DNA from: Ferrimonas kyonanensis DSM 18153
GTDB taxonomy: Bacteria; Pseudomonadota; Gammaproteobacteria; Enterobacterales; Shewanellaceae
Length of the DNA stretch: 64,000 nucleotides
Direction of reading: 5' to 3'
NCBI RefSeq assembly: GCF_000425405.1
Contig: NZ_KE384363.1
Coordinates: forward strand, 310,001 to 374,000
This document shows, one piece after another, positions 16,668 to 28,200 of this stretch. Both the position numbers and the translations under genes were made by a program. The notes under the pieces are model-generated. The model had not been told where the DNA came from. It was given only the letters and a program-made list of their open reading frames with translations, and did not search any database. The first letter of the stretch is position 1. Each line of letters starts with the position of its first letter.

Positions 16668-18441
16668 TGTCACCAAACTGCATCTGATGCAATTGACTGT
16701 AGACGCCGCCTTTGGCCAGCAGTTCGGCGTGGCTGCCGCGTTCGATCACTTCGCCCTTATCCACCACCATGATCACATCGGCGTTTTCGATGGTCGACAG
16801 GCGATGGGCGATCACCAGCGAAGTTCGGCCCCGCTGCAGGTTATCCAGTGCCGCCTGAATGGCGCGCTCAGACTCGGTATCCAGCGCCGAGGTGGCCTCA
16901 TCCAGGATCAGCACCGGTGCATCGCGCAAAATGGCCCGGGCAATGGCGATGCGTTGACGCTGGCCCCCGGACAGCAGGATGCCGTTTTCACCGACCATGG
17001 TATCCAGTCCCTCGGGCAGATCCCGAACGAACTCCATCAGATACGCCGCTTCGGCGGCGGCTTCAATCTGCTCACGGCTGCAGTTGTCGCAGGCGTAAGC
17101 AATGTTGTTGGCGATGGAGTCGTTAAACAGGGTCACCTGCTGCGACACCATGGCAATCTGGCTACGCAAGTTACTCAGGGAATACTCATTCACATTGACG
17201 CCATCGAGCAGCACCTCGCCCTCGGTCACATCATAGAAGCGTGGCAGCAAGTTGGAGATGGTGCTCTTACCAGAGCCGGAGCGCCCCACCAGCGCCAGGG
17301 TCTGACCGGCCCCCACCTGCAACGACACATTGCGCAGGGCCGGCTCCTCTTTGTTGGTGTTGGGATAACTGAACGTCACATTGTTCAGTGTCAGCTGGCC
17401 CTGTACCCGCTCCACCTGATGAGTACCGCTGTCGGCGGCATCGGGCTTGTCCAGTACCGCAAACACGGTGTGGGCGGCGGTAATGCCTCGCTGGAAGTCG
17501 GCATTGACCTTGGTCAGGTGCTTCATCGGCTGCATCAGCCCCATCATGGAGCCAATGATGGTGACGAAGGTGCCCGGAGTCAGGGTCTGCAACACCGAAT
17601 CAAAACTGGCCACAAACAACACCACACCGATGGCACCGGAGCCAATAATCTGAATGATGGGCTGGCTGATGGCCTGGGCGGCAGACAACTTCATGTTCTG
17701 ACGCCGGTTGAGGTTGTTGATGCGGGCAAAACGCTCGGCTTCGACCTCTTGACCACCAAAGGCAATTACGTTTTTGTGGCCTTTGATCATCTGTTCCGAT
17801 GCCGTCGTTACCCCGCCCATAGCCAGCTGAATCGCCTTGGAGACCTTACGGAAACGGCGGCTGACAATGGTAATCACCCAGGCCACAATCGGGCCTACCA
17901 TGAAGAAGATCAGCGACAACTGCCAGCTCTGATAGAACATGATAAACAGCAAGCCGATGACGGTGGCACCGTCTCGCACCATGCTGACCAGGGCACTGCT
18001 GGAGGCTCGGGCGACCTGCTCGGTATCAAAGGTAATGCGGCTGATGAGATCACCGGTGCTCTGAGTATCGAAATAACTCACTGGCAAACTCAGGTATTTA
18101 TTGAACACCATCTGGCGCATGTTCTGCACCACCTTCTGGCTGACCCAGGCCAGGCAGTAAGTCGACACAAAGTTGGCACTGCCGCGAATCAGGAACATGC
18201 CCACCACAATCAGCGGTGCCATTCGCAGCACCTCGCTGCGCCCCTCGTTGAGGCCACTGTCGATCAGCGGTTGCACCAACCAGATCATGCCGGCATCGAC
18301 CCCACCGTAGATCAACATGCCGACGATGGAGATGATAAAGGCGGTGCGGTATGGCAGCACATAGGGCCACAAGCGTTTAAACGTGGCCCAGGTTTGGCCT
18401 TTCTCTGCGCGTTGGGGTTTGGCGCTCATATCATTAACCAT
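16660..18441 (-). CDS. msbA: Lipid A export ATP-binding/permease protein MsbA
   Basis: A 593-residue ABC half-transporter that flips lipid A-core across the inner membrane. The N-terminal six-helix domain is followed by an ATPase with Walker A GRSGSGKST, signature LSGGQRQR and Walker B VLILDEATSALD, then the H-loop AHRLST. It is first in the msbA-lpxK-ycaR-kdsB cluster. ATG 18429 is an alternative start four codons in. Confidence 0.96.
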   Translation of the reverse strand: MVNDMSAKPQRAEKGQTWATFKRLWPYVLPYRTAFIISIVGMLIYGGVDAGMIWLVQPLIDSGLNEGRSEVLRMAPLIVVGMFLIRGSANFVSTYCLAWVSQKVVQNMRQMVFNKYLSLPVSYFDTQSTGDLISRITFDTEQVARASSSALVSMVRDGATVIGLLFIMFYQSWQLSLIFFMVGPIVAWVITIVSRRFRKVSKAIQLAMGGVTTASEQMIKGHKNVIAFGGQEVEAERFARINNLNRRQNMKLSAAQAISQPIIQIIGSGAIGVVLFVASFDSVLQTLTPGTFVTIIGSMMGLMQPMKHLTKVNADFQRGITAAHTVFAVLDKPDAADSGTHQVERVQGQLTLNNVTFSYPNTNKEEPALRNVSLQVGAGQTLALVGRSGSGKSTISNLLPRFYDVTEGEVLLDGVNVNEYSLSNLRSQIAMVSQQVTLFNDSIANNIAYACDNCSREQIEAAAEAAYLMEFVRDLPEGLDTMVGENGILLSGGQRQRIAIARAILRDAPVLILDEATSALDTESERAIQAALDNLQRGRTSLVIAHRLSTIENADVIMVVDKGEVIERGSHAELLAKGGVYSQLHQMQFGDNE

Positions 18442-18521
18442 TCACAAACTGAATCAGACATTCTACCGACTCCCCTGTGGGATACCAATATTAACTCGTC
18501 AACCGCTTATTTATCGGCCAT

Positions 18522-20711
18522 TTACCAAGGGCGGTGATTGTACCAATAGGGGGCCAGTTGCTCCCGAAAACTCATCATGGTTGCCCCGTCGGCCCCGAAG
18601 TGAGCGCTCACCTGACCGTGGTCACCGGTTACCCACTGCTGCGCCCCAAGGTTGTGGTAGCGCGCGACCACCTCGGGATGGGGAAACGCCCAGCGATTGC
18701 GCCACCCTGATGGGTGCACCACCCATCGCGGCCGCACCTGCGCCAACCATTCTGGACTGCTGGAGCTGCGACTGCCGTGGTGGGGCGACACCAACAGATC
18801 CACCGGAGCCACCGTCATTCGGCGCTCCGCTTCATGCTCGATATCGCCAGGCAGCATTACCCGATGGCGGCCATCGTCGATCACCAGCACACAGGAACCG
18901 TTGTTGCCGGCCATGGACTGTCGATGCCAGCTCAGGCTCAGTCCCTGCCACCGCTCGGGGGCCGACAAACACCCCGCCCCCTCGATCACTGCCACCTCGG
19001 GCCAGTAAGCCTGAATGACCCGACGACCGCCAGCATGATCATTGTCACCGTGACTGAGCACCAGGTGATCCACCGCAACGATGCTGTGGCCAAGCAAAAA
19101 CGGCTGCAACACCCGCTCGGCGTAACTGAACCCGGAGGGATAAGCGGCGCCGGTATCAAACACCAGCGCCCGCCGGTTACGCTCCACCACCACACTCAGT
19201 CCCTGACGCACGTCCAACACATGCACCCGCCAGGGGGCGTCCCTGGTCGGAAGGGCCGACAGCAACAGCGGCAACAACAGCAGCAGCGCCCAGGTGCCAC
19301 TGTATGGCAGCGGCCTTCGCCACAGCAGCAGTGACGCCGACAGCGCCAACGCCGCCGCGACCGGAGACAGGCTCCAGCCCAATGACGCCCCCGGCAACGA
19401 CGCCGCCAGGGTGGCGATGTTATCCAGCGGCCACAGCGCCGCGTCGGCCAACCACAGCACCTCATCGCCGGCGGGGCCGCCCAGCCACAACCACAACGCC
19501 GCCGCCAGTGTCAGCGGCAGGGCCAGCAACGACACCCAGGGCACCATCAACAGGTTGGCCCACAGGGCATGGACCGTGACGCTGCCGAACCAGCCCAGTT
19601 GCACCACCCCCAGCATCAACGTCAGACCACACTGAATCCACACCAGGGTGGCGACCTTGCTGCGTATTCCCAGCGGTTTTAACCACAGCAGCAATAGAAT
19701 GCTGGCCACCGCGGCACAGGAAAGCCAATAGCCCGGCGCCAGCACCGCCAGCGGGTCGAACAACAGCAGCAGCGCCATCGCCCGCAACAAAATCTCCCAT
19801 GGTCGCGCCTGGCGGCCGGTTGCCAGCAGGGCCATGCCGGCCAGGGTCATTATCAGGGCGCGCTGAGTGGCCAACCCCAGTCCCGCCAGCAGGGCGTAAC
19901 CGATCACCACCGTTGCCGCCAGCATCAGAATGACACCGCGGCCCCTGCCCGAAGGACTGGGCAACAACCGCCGGCTGGCCCAGGCCAGCCCCGACACCAC
20001 CAGCGCCGCCACCAGGGTCAGGTGCAGCCCTGAGATGGCCACCAGATGAGTCAATCCGGATTGGCGCAACTGCCGCCAGCGCTGATCACTCAAGCCAGTG
20101 CGATCGGCCATGGCCAGGGCCCGAATCAGGTCCCCTCTAGGCAAGGATGCGGTGGCCTGTTGCAACTTATCCGCCAGGTGCTGGCGCCAATGAACGCTCC
20201 CCTCAAGCGGTTCAAAACCTTGAATCCGGCCGGTGGCCACAATTCTTCGGGAAAGATAATGGCGACGACTATTCCAGCTAAACTGGTTTAATGTGCCTGA
20301 GGGCGGTCGTAATGTAACATCCAGTCGATAACGTTCACCCAGTAGCCAGGGAGCCGGTCCCTGATGGGTCAGAGAAACACGATTCGGATGCTGTATCTGC
20401 AAAGGGGTGCCATCAATCTGCTCGACCTGCCATAAAGTTCGCTGGTATAGTGCGGCGCGGGTTGGCAAAGACAACAGGGTGGCCTCCACCTGATGCCGGC
20501 CCGTTTGCAAGGGTTGTTTCGGGTCAATCAACGCACTGGCTTGCCAGCTAAACCAGCAGACCCCCATCAGGACTCCGGCCCACAGCGGCTGGCGTCGCAC
20601 CAGCACCAACGCTGCGACGATGAGGATTATCCGTTCCAGAGCAGGTAGCAACTCTGGCCATATCAGCCCGGAACTGATGGCCGCTACCCAACCGATTAGA
20701 AAACTGTTCAC
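18522..20711 (-). CDS. comEC: ComEC/Rec2-type DNA uptake protein
   Basis: This inner-membrane channel imports single-stranded DNA during transformation. The N-terminal OB-like domain is followed by a many-helix competence domain (HLVAISGLHLTLVAALV motif) and a C-terminal MBL-like domain with SHGDNDHAGG and SPHHGS. The open frame runs much further upstream, but those residues are the antisense of the DUF2062 gene. GTG 20711 (VNSFLIGWVAAISSG) gives 729 residues, close to the usual size. It diverges from the DUF2062 gene by 30 bp. Msba/ComEC proximity is common in this group. Confidence 0.9.
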   Translation of the reverse strand: MNSFLIGWVAAISSGLIWPELLPALERIILIVAALVLVRRQPLWAGVLMGVCWFSWQASALIDPKQPLQTGRHQVEATLLSLPTRAALYQRTLWQVEQIDGTPLQIQHPNRVSLTHQGPAPWLLGERYRLDVTLRPPSGTLNQFSWNSRRHYLSRRIVATGRIQGFEPLEGSVHWRQHLADKLQQATASLPRGDLIRALAMADRTGLSDQRWRQLRQSGLTHLVAISGLHLTLVAALVVSGLAWASRRLLPSPSGRGRGVILMLAATVVIGYALLAGLGLATQRALIMTLAGMALLATGRQARPWEILLRAMALLLLFDPLAVLAPGYWLSCAAVASILLLLWLKPLGIRSKVATLVWIQCGLTLMLGVVQLGWFGSVTVHALWANLLMVPWVSLLALPLTLAAALWLWLGGPAGDEVLWLADAALWPLDNIATLAASLPGASLGWSLSPVAAALALSASLLLWRRPLPYSGTWALLLLLPLLLSALPTRDAPWRVHVLDVRQGLSVVVERNRRALVFDTGAAYPSGFSYAERVLQPFLLGHSIVAVDHLVLSHGDNDHAGGRRVIQAYWPEVAVIEGAGCLSAPERWQGLSLSWHRQSMAGNNGSCVLVIDDGRHRVMLPGDIEHEAERRMTVAPVDLLVSPHHGSRSSSSPEWLAQVRPRWVVHPSGWRNRWAFPHPEVVARYHNLGAQQWVTGDHGQVSAHFGADGATMMSFREQLAPYWYNHRPW

Positions 20712-20741
20712 CTGACACTGTTTAGGCGATTGTGGACCGCT

Positions 20742-21296
<555 letters not shown>

Positions 21297-21312
21297 TCCG
21301 ATTCCGAAAATA

Positions 21313-21341
21313 AAAAAAGGCCGCAATCGCGGCCTTTTTTT
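21313..21341. terminator. Bidirectional intrinsic terminator between DUF2062 and lolE
   Basis: The GGCCGC/GCGGCC stem with an AATC loop is flanked by seven A residues on the left and seven T residues on the right, serving both convergent genes. Confidence 0.92.
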
Positions 21342-21356
21342 GTCGAGCTGTCACCG

Positions 21357-22595
21357 TTAACCCAGCGCCTGAGCCGGCTCCTGTTTGGCCGCCTTCCAGG
21401 CCGGGTACAGCGACGCCAGCACCGTGACCACGAAGGCCACACAGGTGACCGACACCACGTCAGACAGCATCAATTGCGATGGCAGAAAGTCGATAAAGTA
21501 GACGTCTCCGGACAGCAGTTTAACGCCCAGGGCCTGCTCCAGAGCAGCAATCAGATCAGACAGGCGCCACGCCAGCGCGCTCCCCAAAGTCGCACCGATA
21601 ATACAGCCGGTCAGCCCGGTCAGTGCCCCCTGAATCACGAAAGCCCCCATCACCGCTTTGCGGCTCAGCCCCATGGTTCGCAGGATGGCGATCTCCGCCT
21701 GCTTGTCCTGCACCGCCATCACCAAGGAGCAGATGATGTTAAAGCTGGCCACCGCCACCATCAGCACCAACACCAGGTACATCAGGGTTCGAATCAGCTG
21801 AATATCGGAATACAAGTGTCCCTGAGTGCGGGTCCAATCGTTCAGGTACAGGTAATGGCTCTGCTCATAGCCCACGGCACGAATCACCGCCGGTGCCGCA
21901 AACAGGTCTTCGAGCTTCAGTCGCAGCCCACCGACGCCATCGCCAAATCCACGAATCTCCGACGCCACCGCCAGGCTGGTGAAGGCCATGGTACGGTCAA
22001 TCTCTCCCCCCAGGTCGAACAGACCGGTCACGGTAAACACCACCCGCTGCGGCGGCCGGCGCCCCTGAGACTGGGGCCTGGGCACCATCAAGGTCACGCG
22101 TTGCCCCACCTCCAGCTTAAGCTGCTGCGCCAGTGCCTTGCCCAGCACCAACGGCTTGCCTGGAGCCGACAGCGACTGCCAGGCTTCGGGACTCATGTAG
22201 TGGTCGGCTTCAGAAACCTGTTGCTCCCACTCTGGCACCACTCCGCGTACCGACACCCCTTTGAGTTTGTCGCCCTTTTGCAACAAACCCTCGACCAGGG
22301 TAAAGGGCGCACTCGCCACTACTTCAGGGTGGGTTGCCGCCTCGGCGGCCATGGTGTGCCAGTCCATGATCGGGTCCTCGACCGCGATCATCTCCGCATG
22401 GGGCACCACCGCCAACAACCGCTCCTTCAGCTCGCGCTCAAAGCCGTTCATGGCCGACAGCACCAGGATCAGTACCGTCACGCCCAGTGCCACCCCGACA
22501 ATGGACGACACCGAAATGAAGGAGATAAAACGGTTGCTGTGACGGGTACGCAGAAAACGCCATCCCAAGCCCCACACCAAGCTGATGCGGTTCAT
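21357..22595 (-). CDS. lolE: Lipoprotein-releasing ABC transporter permease LolE
   Basis: A 412-residue permease of the LolCDE machine, which extracts outer-membrane lipoproteins from the inner membrane for transfer to LolA. The first helix and the motif [33 protein letters not shown] match LolE better than LolC. A large periplasmic domain and three C-terminal helices (MacB/FtsX-type) follow. Its start overlaps the lolD stop by 4 bp. Confidence 0.93.
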   Translation of the reverse strand: MNRISLVWGLGWRFLRTRHSNRFISFISVSSIVGVALGVTVLILVLSAMNGFERELKERLLAVVPHAEMIAVEDPIMDWHTMAAEAATHPEVVASAPFTLVEGLLQKGDKLKGVSVRGVVPEWEQQVSEADHYMSPEAWQSLSAPGKPLVLGKALAQQLKLEVGQRVTLMVPRPQSQGRRPPQRVVFTVTGLFDLGGEIDRTMAFTSLAVASEIRGFGDGVGGLRLKLEDLFAAPAVIRAVGYEQSHYLYLNDWTRTQGHLYSDIQLIRTLMYLVLVLMVAVASFNIICSLVMAVQDKQAEIAILRTMGLSRKAVMGAFVIQGALTGLTGCIIGATLGSALAWRLSDLIAALEQALGVKLLSGDVYFIDFLPSQLMLSDVVSVTCVAFVVTVLASLYPAWKAAKQEPAQALG

Positions 22596-23281
22596 GAGCC
22601 CTGAACCTGCTGCAGACGGCCACCGTGCATCGCCACCTGCCGATCCAGCCTGGCGGCCAGGGCGGTATCATGGGTCACCACCACAAACGCCGTGCCCTCC
22701 TCCCGTGCCAACTGCCGAATCAGCTCGTACACCTCTTCGGCGGTGGTTTCGTCCAGGTTGCCGGTGGGTTCATCCGCCAACACCAGCGCCGGCCGGTTAA
22801 CCAGGGCCCGGGCAATGGCCACCCGCTGACGCTCACCGCCAGACAACTCCGACGGCTTGTGTCCGAGTCGGTGACTGAGTCCCACCTTCTCCAGCAAGGC
22901 TTCACCGCGTTGGCGCGCCGCGGCTTTCGATTGACCGGCAATCAATAATGGCATGATCACGTTTTCCAGAGCACTGAACTCCGGCAGCAAATGGTGGAAC
23001 TGATACACAAAACCCAGCTGCTGATTGCGCAACTGAGTGCGAGCGCCGTCACTCAGGGCAAACAGATTCTGCCCCTGAAACACCACCTCCCCTTCCGTGG
23101 GGGTGTCCAGAGTACCGATGATGTGCAGCAAGGTGCTTTTTCCAGAGCCTGAGCTGCCGATGATCGCCAGCAACTCGCCCGCCGCCACCTGCAGGTCCAG
23201 ATTTGACAGCACCCGGGTGTCGAGTTTGCCTTCGCGGTAGACTTTTCCCAGCTGCGTGCAGCGCAGCAATGGCTCACTCAT
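22592..23281 (-). CDS. lolD: Lipoprotein-releasing system ATP-binding protein LolD
   Basis: A 229-residue ABC ATPase that powers LolC/LolE. Walker [10 protein letters not shown], signature LSGGERQR, Walker [14 protein letters not shown] and H-loop THD are all present. It overlaps lolC by 8 bp and lolE by 4 bp, so the three genes are a tightly coupled operon in the order lolC-lolD-lolE. Confidence 0.96.
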   Translation of the reverse strand: MSEPLLRCTQLGKVYREGKLDTRVLSNLDLQVAAGELLAIIGSSGSGKSTLLHIIGTLDTPTEGEVVFQGQNLFALSDGARTQLRNQQLGFVYQFHHLLPEFSALENVIMPLLIAGQSKAAARQRGEALLEKVGLSHRLGHKPSELSGGERQRVAIARALVNRPALVLADEPTGNLDETTAEEVYELIRQLAREEGTAFVVVTHDTALAARLDRQVAMHGGRLQQVQGS

Positions 23282-24497
23282 ATCTCAATGCCTCTGCGGG
23301 TTTAATCAGGGAAGCCCGCCATGCGGGGTACAGGGTGGCCAGGTAACTGAGTAACAGTGCCCCGGCCACAATCAGGCCAATTTGGCCGTAGTTCAAAATC
23401 ACCGGCAGCGGCTGACCCGGAGGCAATAACCAAATGCCCAAGGCCGCCATCAATGGTTGCAGGTTAAAGGCCAGCAACAGTCCCGCCAGGGTACCGATGG
23501 CCACCCCCAGCACCGTACTGGTCATTCCCTGCACCGAAAACACCCCCATCACCGCCATCGGTCCCAGTCCCATGGTTTTAAGGATGGCGATGTCCGAGGT
23601 TTTATCGGTCACCATCATCACCAGCGCCGACACCACGTTGAATGCGGCGATGGCGATGATCAGCGCCAGTAGCATCGCCATCATGTTCTTCTCCATCTTC
23701 ACCGCGCCGAACAGCTGCCCATACTGGCTGCGCCAGTCGTCGACCCGGTAGCTCCCATCGAGCTTAGCGGCCAGATCCGCCGCCACCAATGGCGCCGCAA
23801 AGGCATCGTCCAGGTACAGGCGAATGGACTGCACCTTGTGTTTGCCCATTCGAGTCAGCTTGGAGGCGTCATCGATATGAATGTAAGCCAGGCTGGCATC
23901 CACCTCCGCCCCCAGCTCAAACACGCCGGAAACGGTGAAATTCCGTTGACTGGGCAGGCGCCCCACCGGGGTATACACCGCCCCGGTGGCCGACAGCACC
24001 CTGACCTTGTCGCCCACCATCACCCCGAGACGATTGGCCAACTGGCTGCCGAGAAAAATTTGATATTCGCCGCCCTGCAAGGTGTCCCAACTGCCAGTGC
24101 GAAGATGGCGACTGACCGCCGACAGCGGCGCCTCCAGCAGCGGATCGACCCCCAGCACCTGGGCGCCTGCCAACTCCTGACCCGATTGAATCATCGCTTC
24201 GGTACTGATCAGCGGCACCGCCCCAATCACATGGGGCTCCTGGGCCAACTGATTGGCCAGCAGCGTCGGTTTATTAAGCGGCGCGTCGGCACTGACCACC
24301 ACCTGGGGTACCGCCCCCAGTAAACGGGTCTTCAGTCGCCCCTCCAACCCGTTCATCACTGCGCTGACCACAATCAGAGCGGCCACCCCCAGGGCGATGC
24401 CGGCGACGGAAAAAAAGGTAATAAAAGAGACGAACTGGGTGTCTTTACGGGAGCGCCAGTAGCGAAGACCGATGAATAGGGATACTGACGGTGACAT
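23274..24497 (-). CDS. lolC: Lipoprotein-releasing ABC transporter permease LolC
   Basis: A 407-residue permease with the start [20 protein letters not shown] and [20 protein letters not shown] characteristic of LolC, a periplasmic domain that would bind LolA, and three C-terminal helices. It is first in the lolCDE operon and diverges from the PilZ gene across about 70 bp. Confidence 0.93.
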   Translation of the reverse strand: MSPSVSLFIGLRYWRSRKDTQFVSFITFFSVAGIALGVAALIVVSAVMNGLEGRLKTRLLGAVPQVVVSADAPLNKPTLLANQLAQEPHVIGAVPLISTEAMIQSGQELAGAQVLGVDPLLEAPLSAVSRHLRTGSWDTLQGGEYQIFLGSQLANRLGVMVGDKVRVLSATGAVYTPVGRLPSQRNFTVSGVFELGAEVDASLAYIHIDDASKLTRMGKHKVQSIRLYLDDAFAAPLVAADLAAKLDGSYRVDDWRSQYGQLFGAVKMEKNMMAMLLALIIAIAAFNVVSALVMMVTDKTSDIAILKTMGLGPMAVMGVFSVQGMTSTVLGVAIGTLAGLLLAFNLQPLMAALGIWLLPPGQPLPVILNYGQIGLIVAGALLLSYLATLYPAWRASLIKPAEALRYE

Positions 24498-24567
24498 TTA
24501 ACCATTTGCCAAATAGATAAGTTATCGGATAATAAAGTTATTCACCCCCATTACACAAGCGCCGGTC

Positions 24568-25149
24568 ATGACTAACGAGCAACAAAGCTTTTTCAGCGTC
24601 CCCTGTGACTTTCTGCTGCTTGCGGATCCCCTGGAACCGAGCCAGCGATTGACCGACAAAGAGGCCTTGCTGGCCATGATGCCAAAAGCGTTCCGCTTAA
24701 TGGCGCAGGTCAACGACGTCGAACAACGCTGTCTGCCCCTAATGAACAGCCTGGCACAGCACGCGGCCGAACTGGCGGAGTACCTGAGCCTGCAGAACAA
24801 GAAGATTGACCTGGTGCTGCAGATGCAACTGGCCCAGAGCAGCGACGCCCACTATCGCTGTGATGGCGTCCGCTTTGGTGGCAGCGGCCTGGTGGCTCGC
24901 CACACCAGTGCCATCGAGGTCGGTAGCATTGTCGAAACCCGGGTGTTACTGTTGGAACAGAGCGTTGCCATCTACGCCATCGCCGAAATCACCGACTGCC
25001 AGGCCGACGACGATCAGTTCTTGTGGACCATGGACTTCACCAGCATCATGGATGCGGATCAGGAGCAACTGGTGCACGCCAGCCTGCAGATCGAACAGCG
25101 GCAACTGCGCGCACGGGCCCAGGCCCGTCGCCAAAATGACGCCTCTTAA
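24568..25149 (+). CDS. PilZ-domain-like protein
   Basis: A 193-residue cytoplasmic protein. The N-terminal half is helical; residues 90-165 have the beta-strand pattern of a PilZ fold (VRFGGSGLVARHTSAIEVGSIVETRVLL, then FLWTMDFTSI). The clear RxxxR and D/NxSxxG c-di-GMP motifs are not obvious, so binding is uncertain. A PilZ gene at this position, between divergent lolC and mfd, is usual in Shewanella-like genomes; this placement supports the call more than the sequence does. Confidence 0.6.
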   Translation: MTNEQQSFFSVPCDFLLLADPLEPSQRLTDKEALLAMMPKAFRLMAQVNDVEQRCLPLMNSLAQHAAELAEYLSLQNKKIDLVLQMQLAQSSDAHYRCDGVRFGGSGLVARHTSAIEVGSIVETRVLLLEQSVAIYAIAEITDCQADDDQFLWTMDFTSIMDADQEQLVHASLQIEQRQLRARAQARRQNDAS

Positions 25150-25216
25150 CCCCCACAGTCGCAGCCTTGGCTGCGGTTGTCTACACTAGCCCCAAACCAA
25201 TCAGTAAGCTTGATTT

Positions 25217-28200
25217 ATGAGTAGTTTCTCTCCCCTTGCCCCGGCCAGCGCCGGTGCAGGCACCAAACGTCGCCTTACCGGACTGATCGGCAGTGCCCAG
25301 TCTCTGACCATCAGCCGCCTCGCCGGCCAGCACGCCGGCATCAGCTTACTGATTACGCAGGACACCCCCAGCGCCCTGCATCTGGAGCAGGAGTTGCGCT
25401 ACCTGTGCCCGCACTTGCCGGTGACCCTGTTTCCGGATCGGGAGGTACTGCCCTACGACAGCTTCTCGCCCCATCAGGACATCGTTTCACAGCGGCTGGA
25501 AGCCCTGTACCGCCTGCCGACCATGACGCGGGGGCTGGTGATCGTCCCCATCAGTACCGCCCTGGTGCGGCTGCCGCCGGTGGACTACGTCGGCAGCAAC
25601 GTGCTGTTGCTGGAGCCTGGGCAGACCATCCACATCGACACCCTGCGCCAAAACCTGACACAGGCTGGCTACCACCACGTGGAGCAAGTATTCGAGCACG
25701 GTGAGTTCGCGGTAAGAGGCTCAATCATCGACCTGTTCCCCATGGGCAGTGACCAGCCTCTGCGGCTGGATCTGTTCGACGACGAACTGGAGGCGATCCG
25801 CACCTTCGACGTCGACACTCAGCGCAGCGGCGGCTCTTTAGAGCAGGTGCGGCTGCTGCCGGCGCGGGAGTTTCCCACCCACGCCAAAGCCATCGAGCGA
25901 TTCCGCAGTCAGTGGGGACAGCACTTTACCCGCATCAGCAATGAGAGCGAGTCGGTGTATCAGCAGATCAGCAAAGGATTGATGCCCGCCGGAGTGGAGA
26001 GCTACCTGCCGCTGTTTTTCGAGTCCACCGCCACCCTGTTTGATTACCTGCCAGAACAAGTGCAACTGCTCACCAGCGGCGACATTCAACAGGCCTGCGA
26101 GCAGTTCCTCAAAGACGCTCACAGCCGCTATGACAACTATGGGGTCGATCCCCTGCGACCGCTGCTGGCGCCGCCGCAACTGTTCCTGCAAACCGAAGAG
26201 CTGTTTGCCCGCATCAAGCCCCATGGCCGCATTCAACTGAGCCGGGCAGTCAGTGAGATTGCCCGCGAGCCCAAAGCCGCGGTGGCCGCCATCGGTGACA
26301 TCGCCGTCAATCACCAACTCAAGCAGCCGACCCAGGCGCTGAGCGCCCGCATGGGCGAGGTCAAACGCACCTTGTTCAGTGTCGAATCCGACGGTCGTCG
26401 CGAAGCGCTGCTGGAGCTGCTGCGACCGCTGAAACTGAACATCGAATCGTTCGCCCACCTGGATGACTTCATCGCCGCAAGCGCTCCGGTGGGACTGATT
26501 GTCAGCCCACTGGAACAGAGCGTGGTGCTGGAGAAAGAGAAGCTGGCGCTGATCTGCGAAGAGGAACTGCTCGGCGGTCGGGTTCGCCAACGGCGCCGCC
26601 AGCGCAAAACCGTCAGCTCCGACACCCTGATCCGCAACCTGGCCGAACTCAAGGTCGGCCAGCCGGTGGTGCACCTGAAGCACGGGGTCGGCAGTTACCA
26701 GGGGCTGCAAACCCTGGACGCCGGCGGCATGAGCACCGAATTTCTGGTGCTGGAATACAAAGACCAGGCCAAACTGTACGTGCCGGTCAGCGCCCTGCAC
26801 CTGATCAGTCGCTACAGCGCCGGCGAAGACAGCGAGGTTCAACTCAACCGTCTGGGGAGCGAGGCCTGGGACAAGGCTCGGCGCAAAGCCGCCGAGAAGG
26901 TGCGCGATGTGGCCGCCGAACTGCTGGATGTGTATGCCCGCCGCGAAGCCAAACCCGGGTTTGCCTTTAAACTGGATCAGGCCGACTACCAGAAGTTTTC
27001 CGCCTCATTCCCGTTTGAGGAGACCGCCGATCAGGAAGCCGCCATCGACGCGGTGGTGCGCGACATGCGCACCAGCAATGCCATGGATCGACTGGTGTGT
27101 GGCGACGTAGGCTTCGGCAAGACCGAAGTGGCCATGCGCGCCGCTTTTGTGGCCGTCAACGAGGGCAAACAGGTGGCGGTGCTGGTGCCAACCACCCTGC
27201 TGGCGCAGCAGCATTACGAGAATTTCAGGGATCGCTTCGCCGACTGGGCAGTGCGCACCGAGGTGATGTCCCGCTTCAACACCGCCGCCGAACAGCGCCA
27301 AGTGTTGAAACAGCTCAGTGAGGGCAAGGTCGACATCGTCATCGGCACCCACAAGTTGCTGCAGTCCGACATCAAGTTTACCGACCTCGGCTTGCTGATT
27401 GTGGATGAAGAGCACCGTTTCGGCGTCCGTCAAAAAGAGCAGATCAAATCGCTGCGGGCCGAGGTGGACATCCTGACCCTGACCGCCACCCCAATTCCGC
27501 GAACCCTGAACATGGCCATGTCCGGCATGCGCGATCTCTCCATCATCGCCACCCCGCCGGCACGACGGCTGTCGGTCAAGACCTTTGTCCGTCCCAAGCA
27601 GGGGGATCTGATCCGCGAAGCCCTGATGCGGGAGATTCTGCGTGGCGGTCAGGTGTACTTCCTGCACAACAGTGTTGAAACCATCGATGATTGTGCCAAA
27701 GAGCTGGCCGAACTGGTTCCCGAAGCCCGTTTTGCCATCGCCCACGGCCAGATGCGCGAGCGGGAACTGGAAAAGGTGATGAGCGATTTTCATCACCAGC
27801 GTTTCAATGTGCTGGTGTGCACCACCATCATCGAAACCGGCATCGACATCCCCAGCGCCAATACCATCATCATCGAACGGGCCGATCGATTCGGCCTGGC
27901 TCAGCTGCACCAATTGCGAGGCCGGGTCGGCCGCTCCCACCACCAGGCCTACGCCTACCTGCTGACCGCCGGTAAGAAGATGACCAAGGACGCCAAAAAG
28001 CGCCTTGAAGCCATTGAGCAACTGGAAGATCTGGGCGCCGGGTTCATGCTGGCCACTCAGGATCTGGAGATTCGGGGTGCCGGTGAGCTGCTGGGGGACG
28101 AACAGAGCGGTCACATCGCCAAGATCGGCTTCAGCCTGTACATGGAGATGCTGGAGCAAACCGTGGCCGCCCTCAAGGCAGGCAAAGAACCGTCATTGGA

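Noticed and set aside
16588-18537. A 649-residue plus-strand open frame opposite msbA
   Set aside because: It is a shadow of msbA; composition is His/Gln/Gly-rich and there is no protein family signal.
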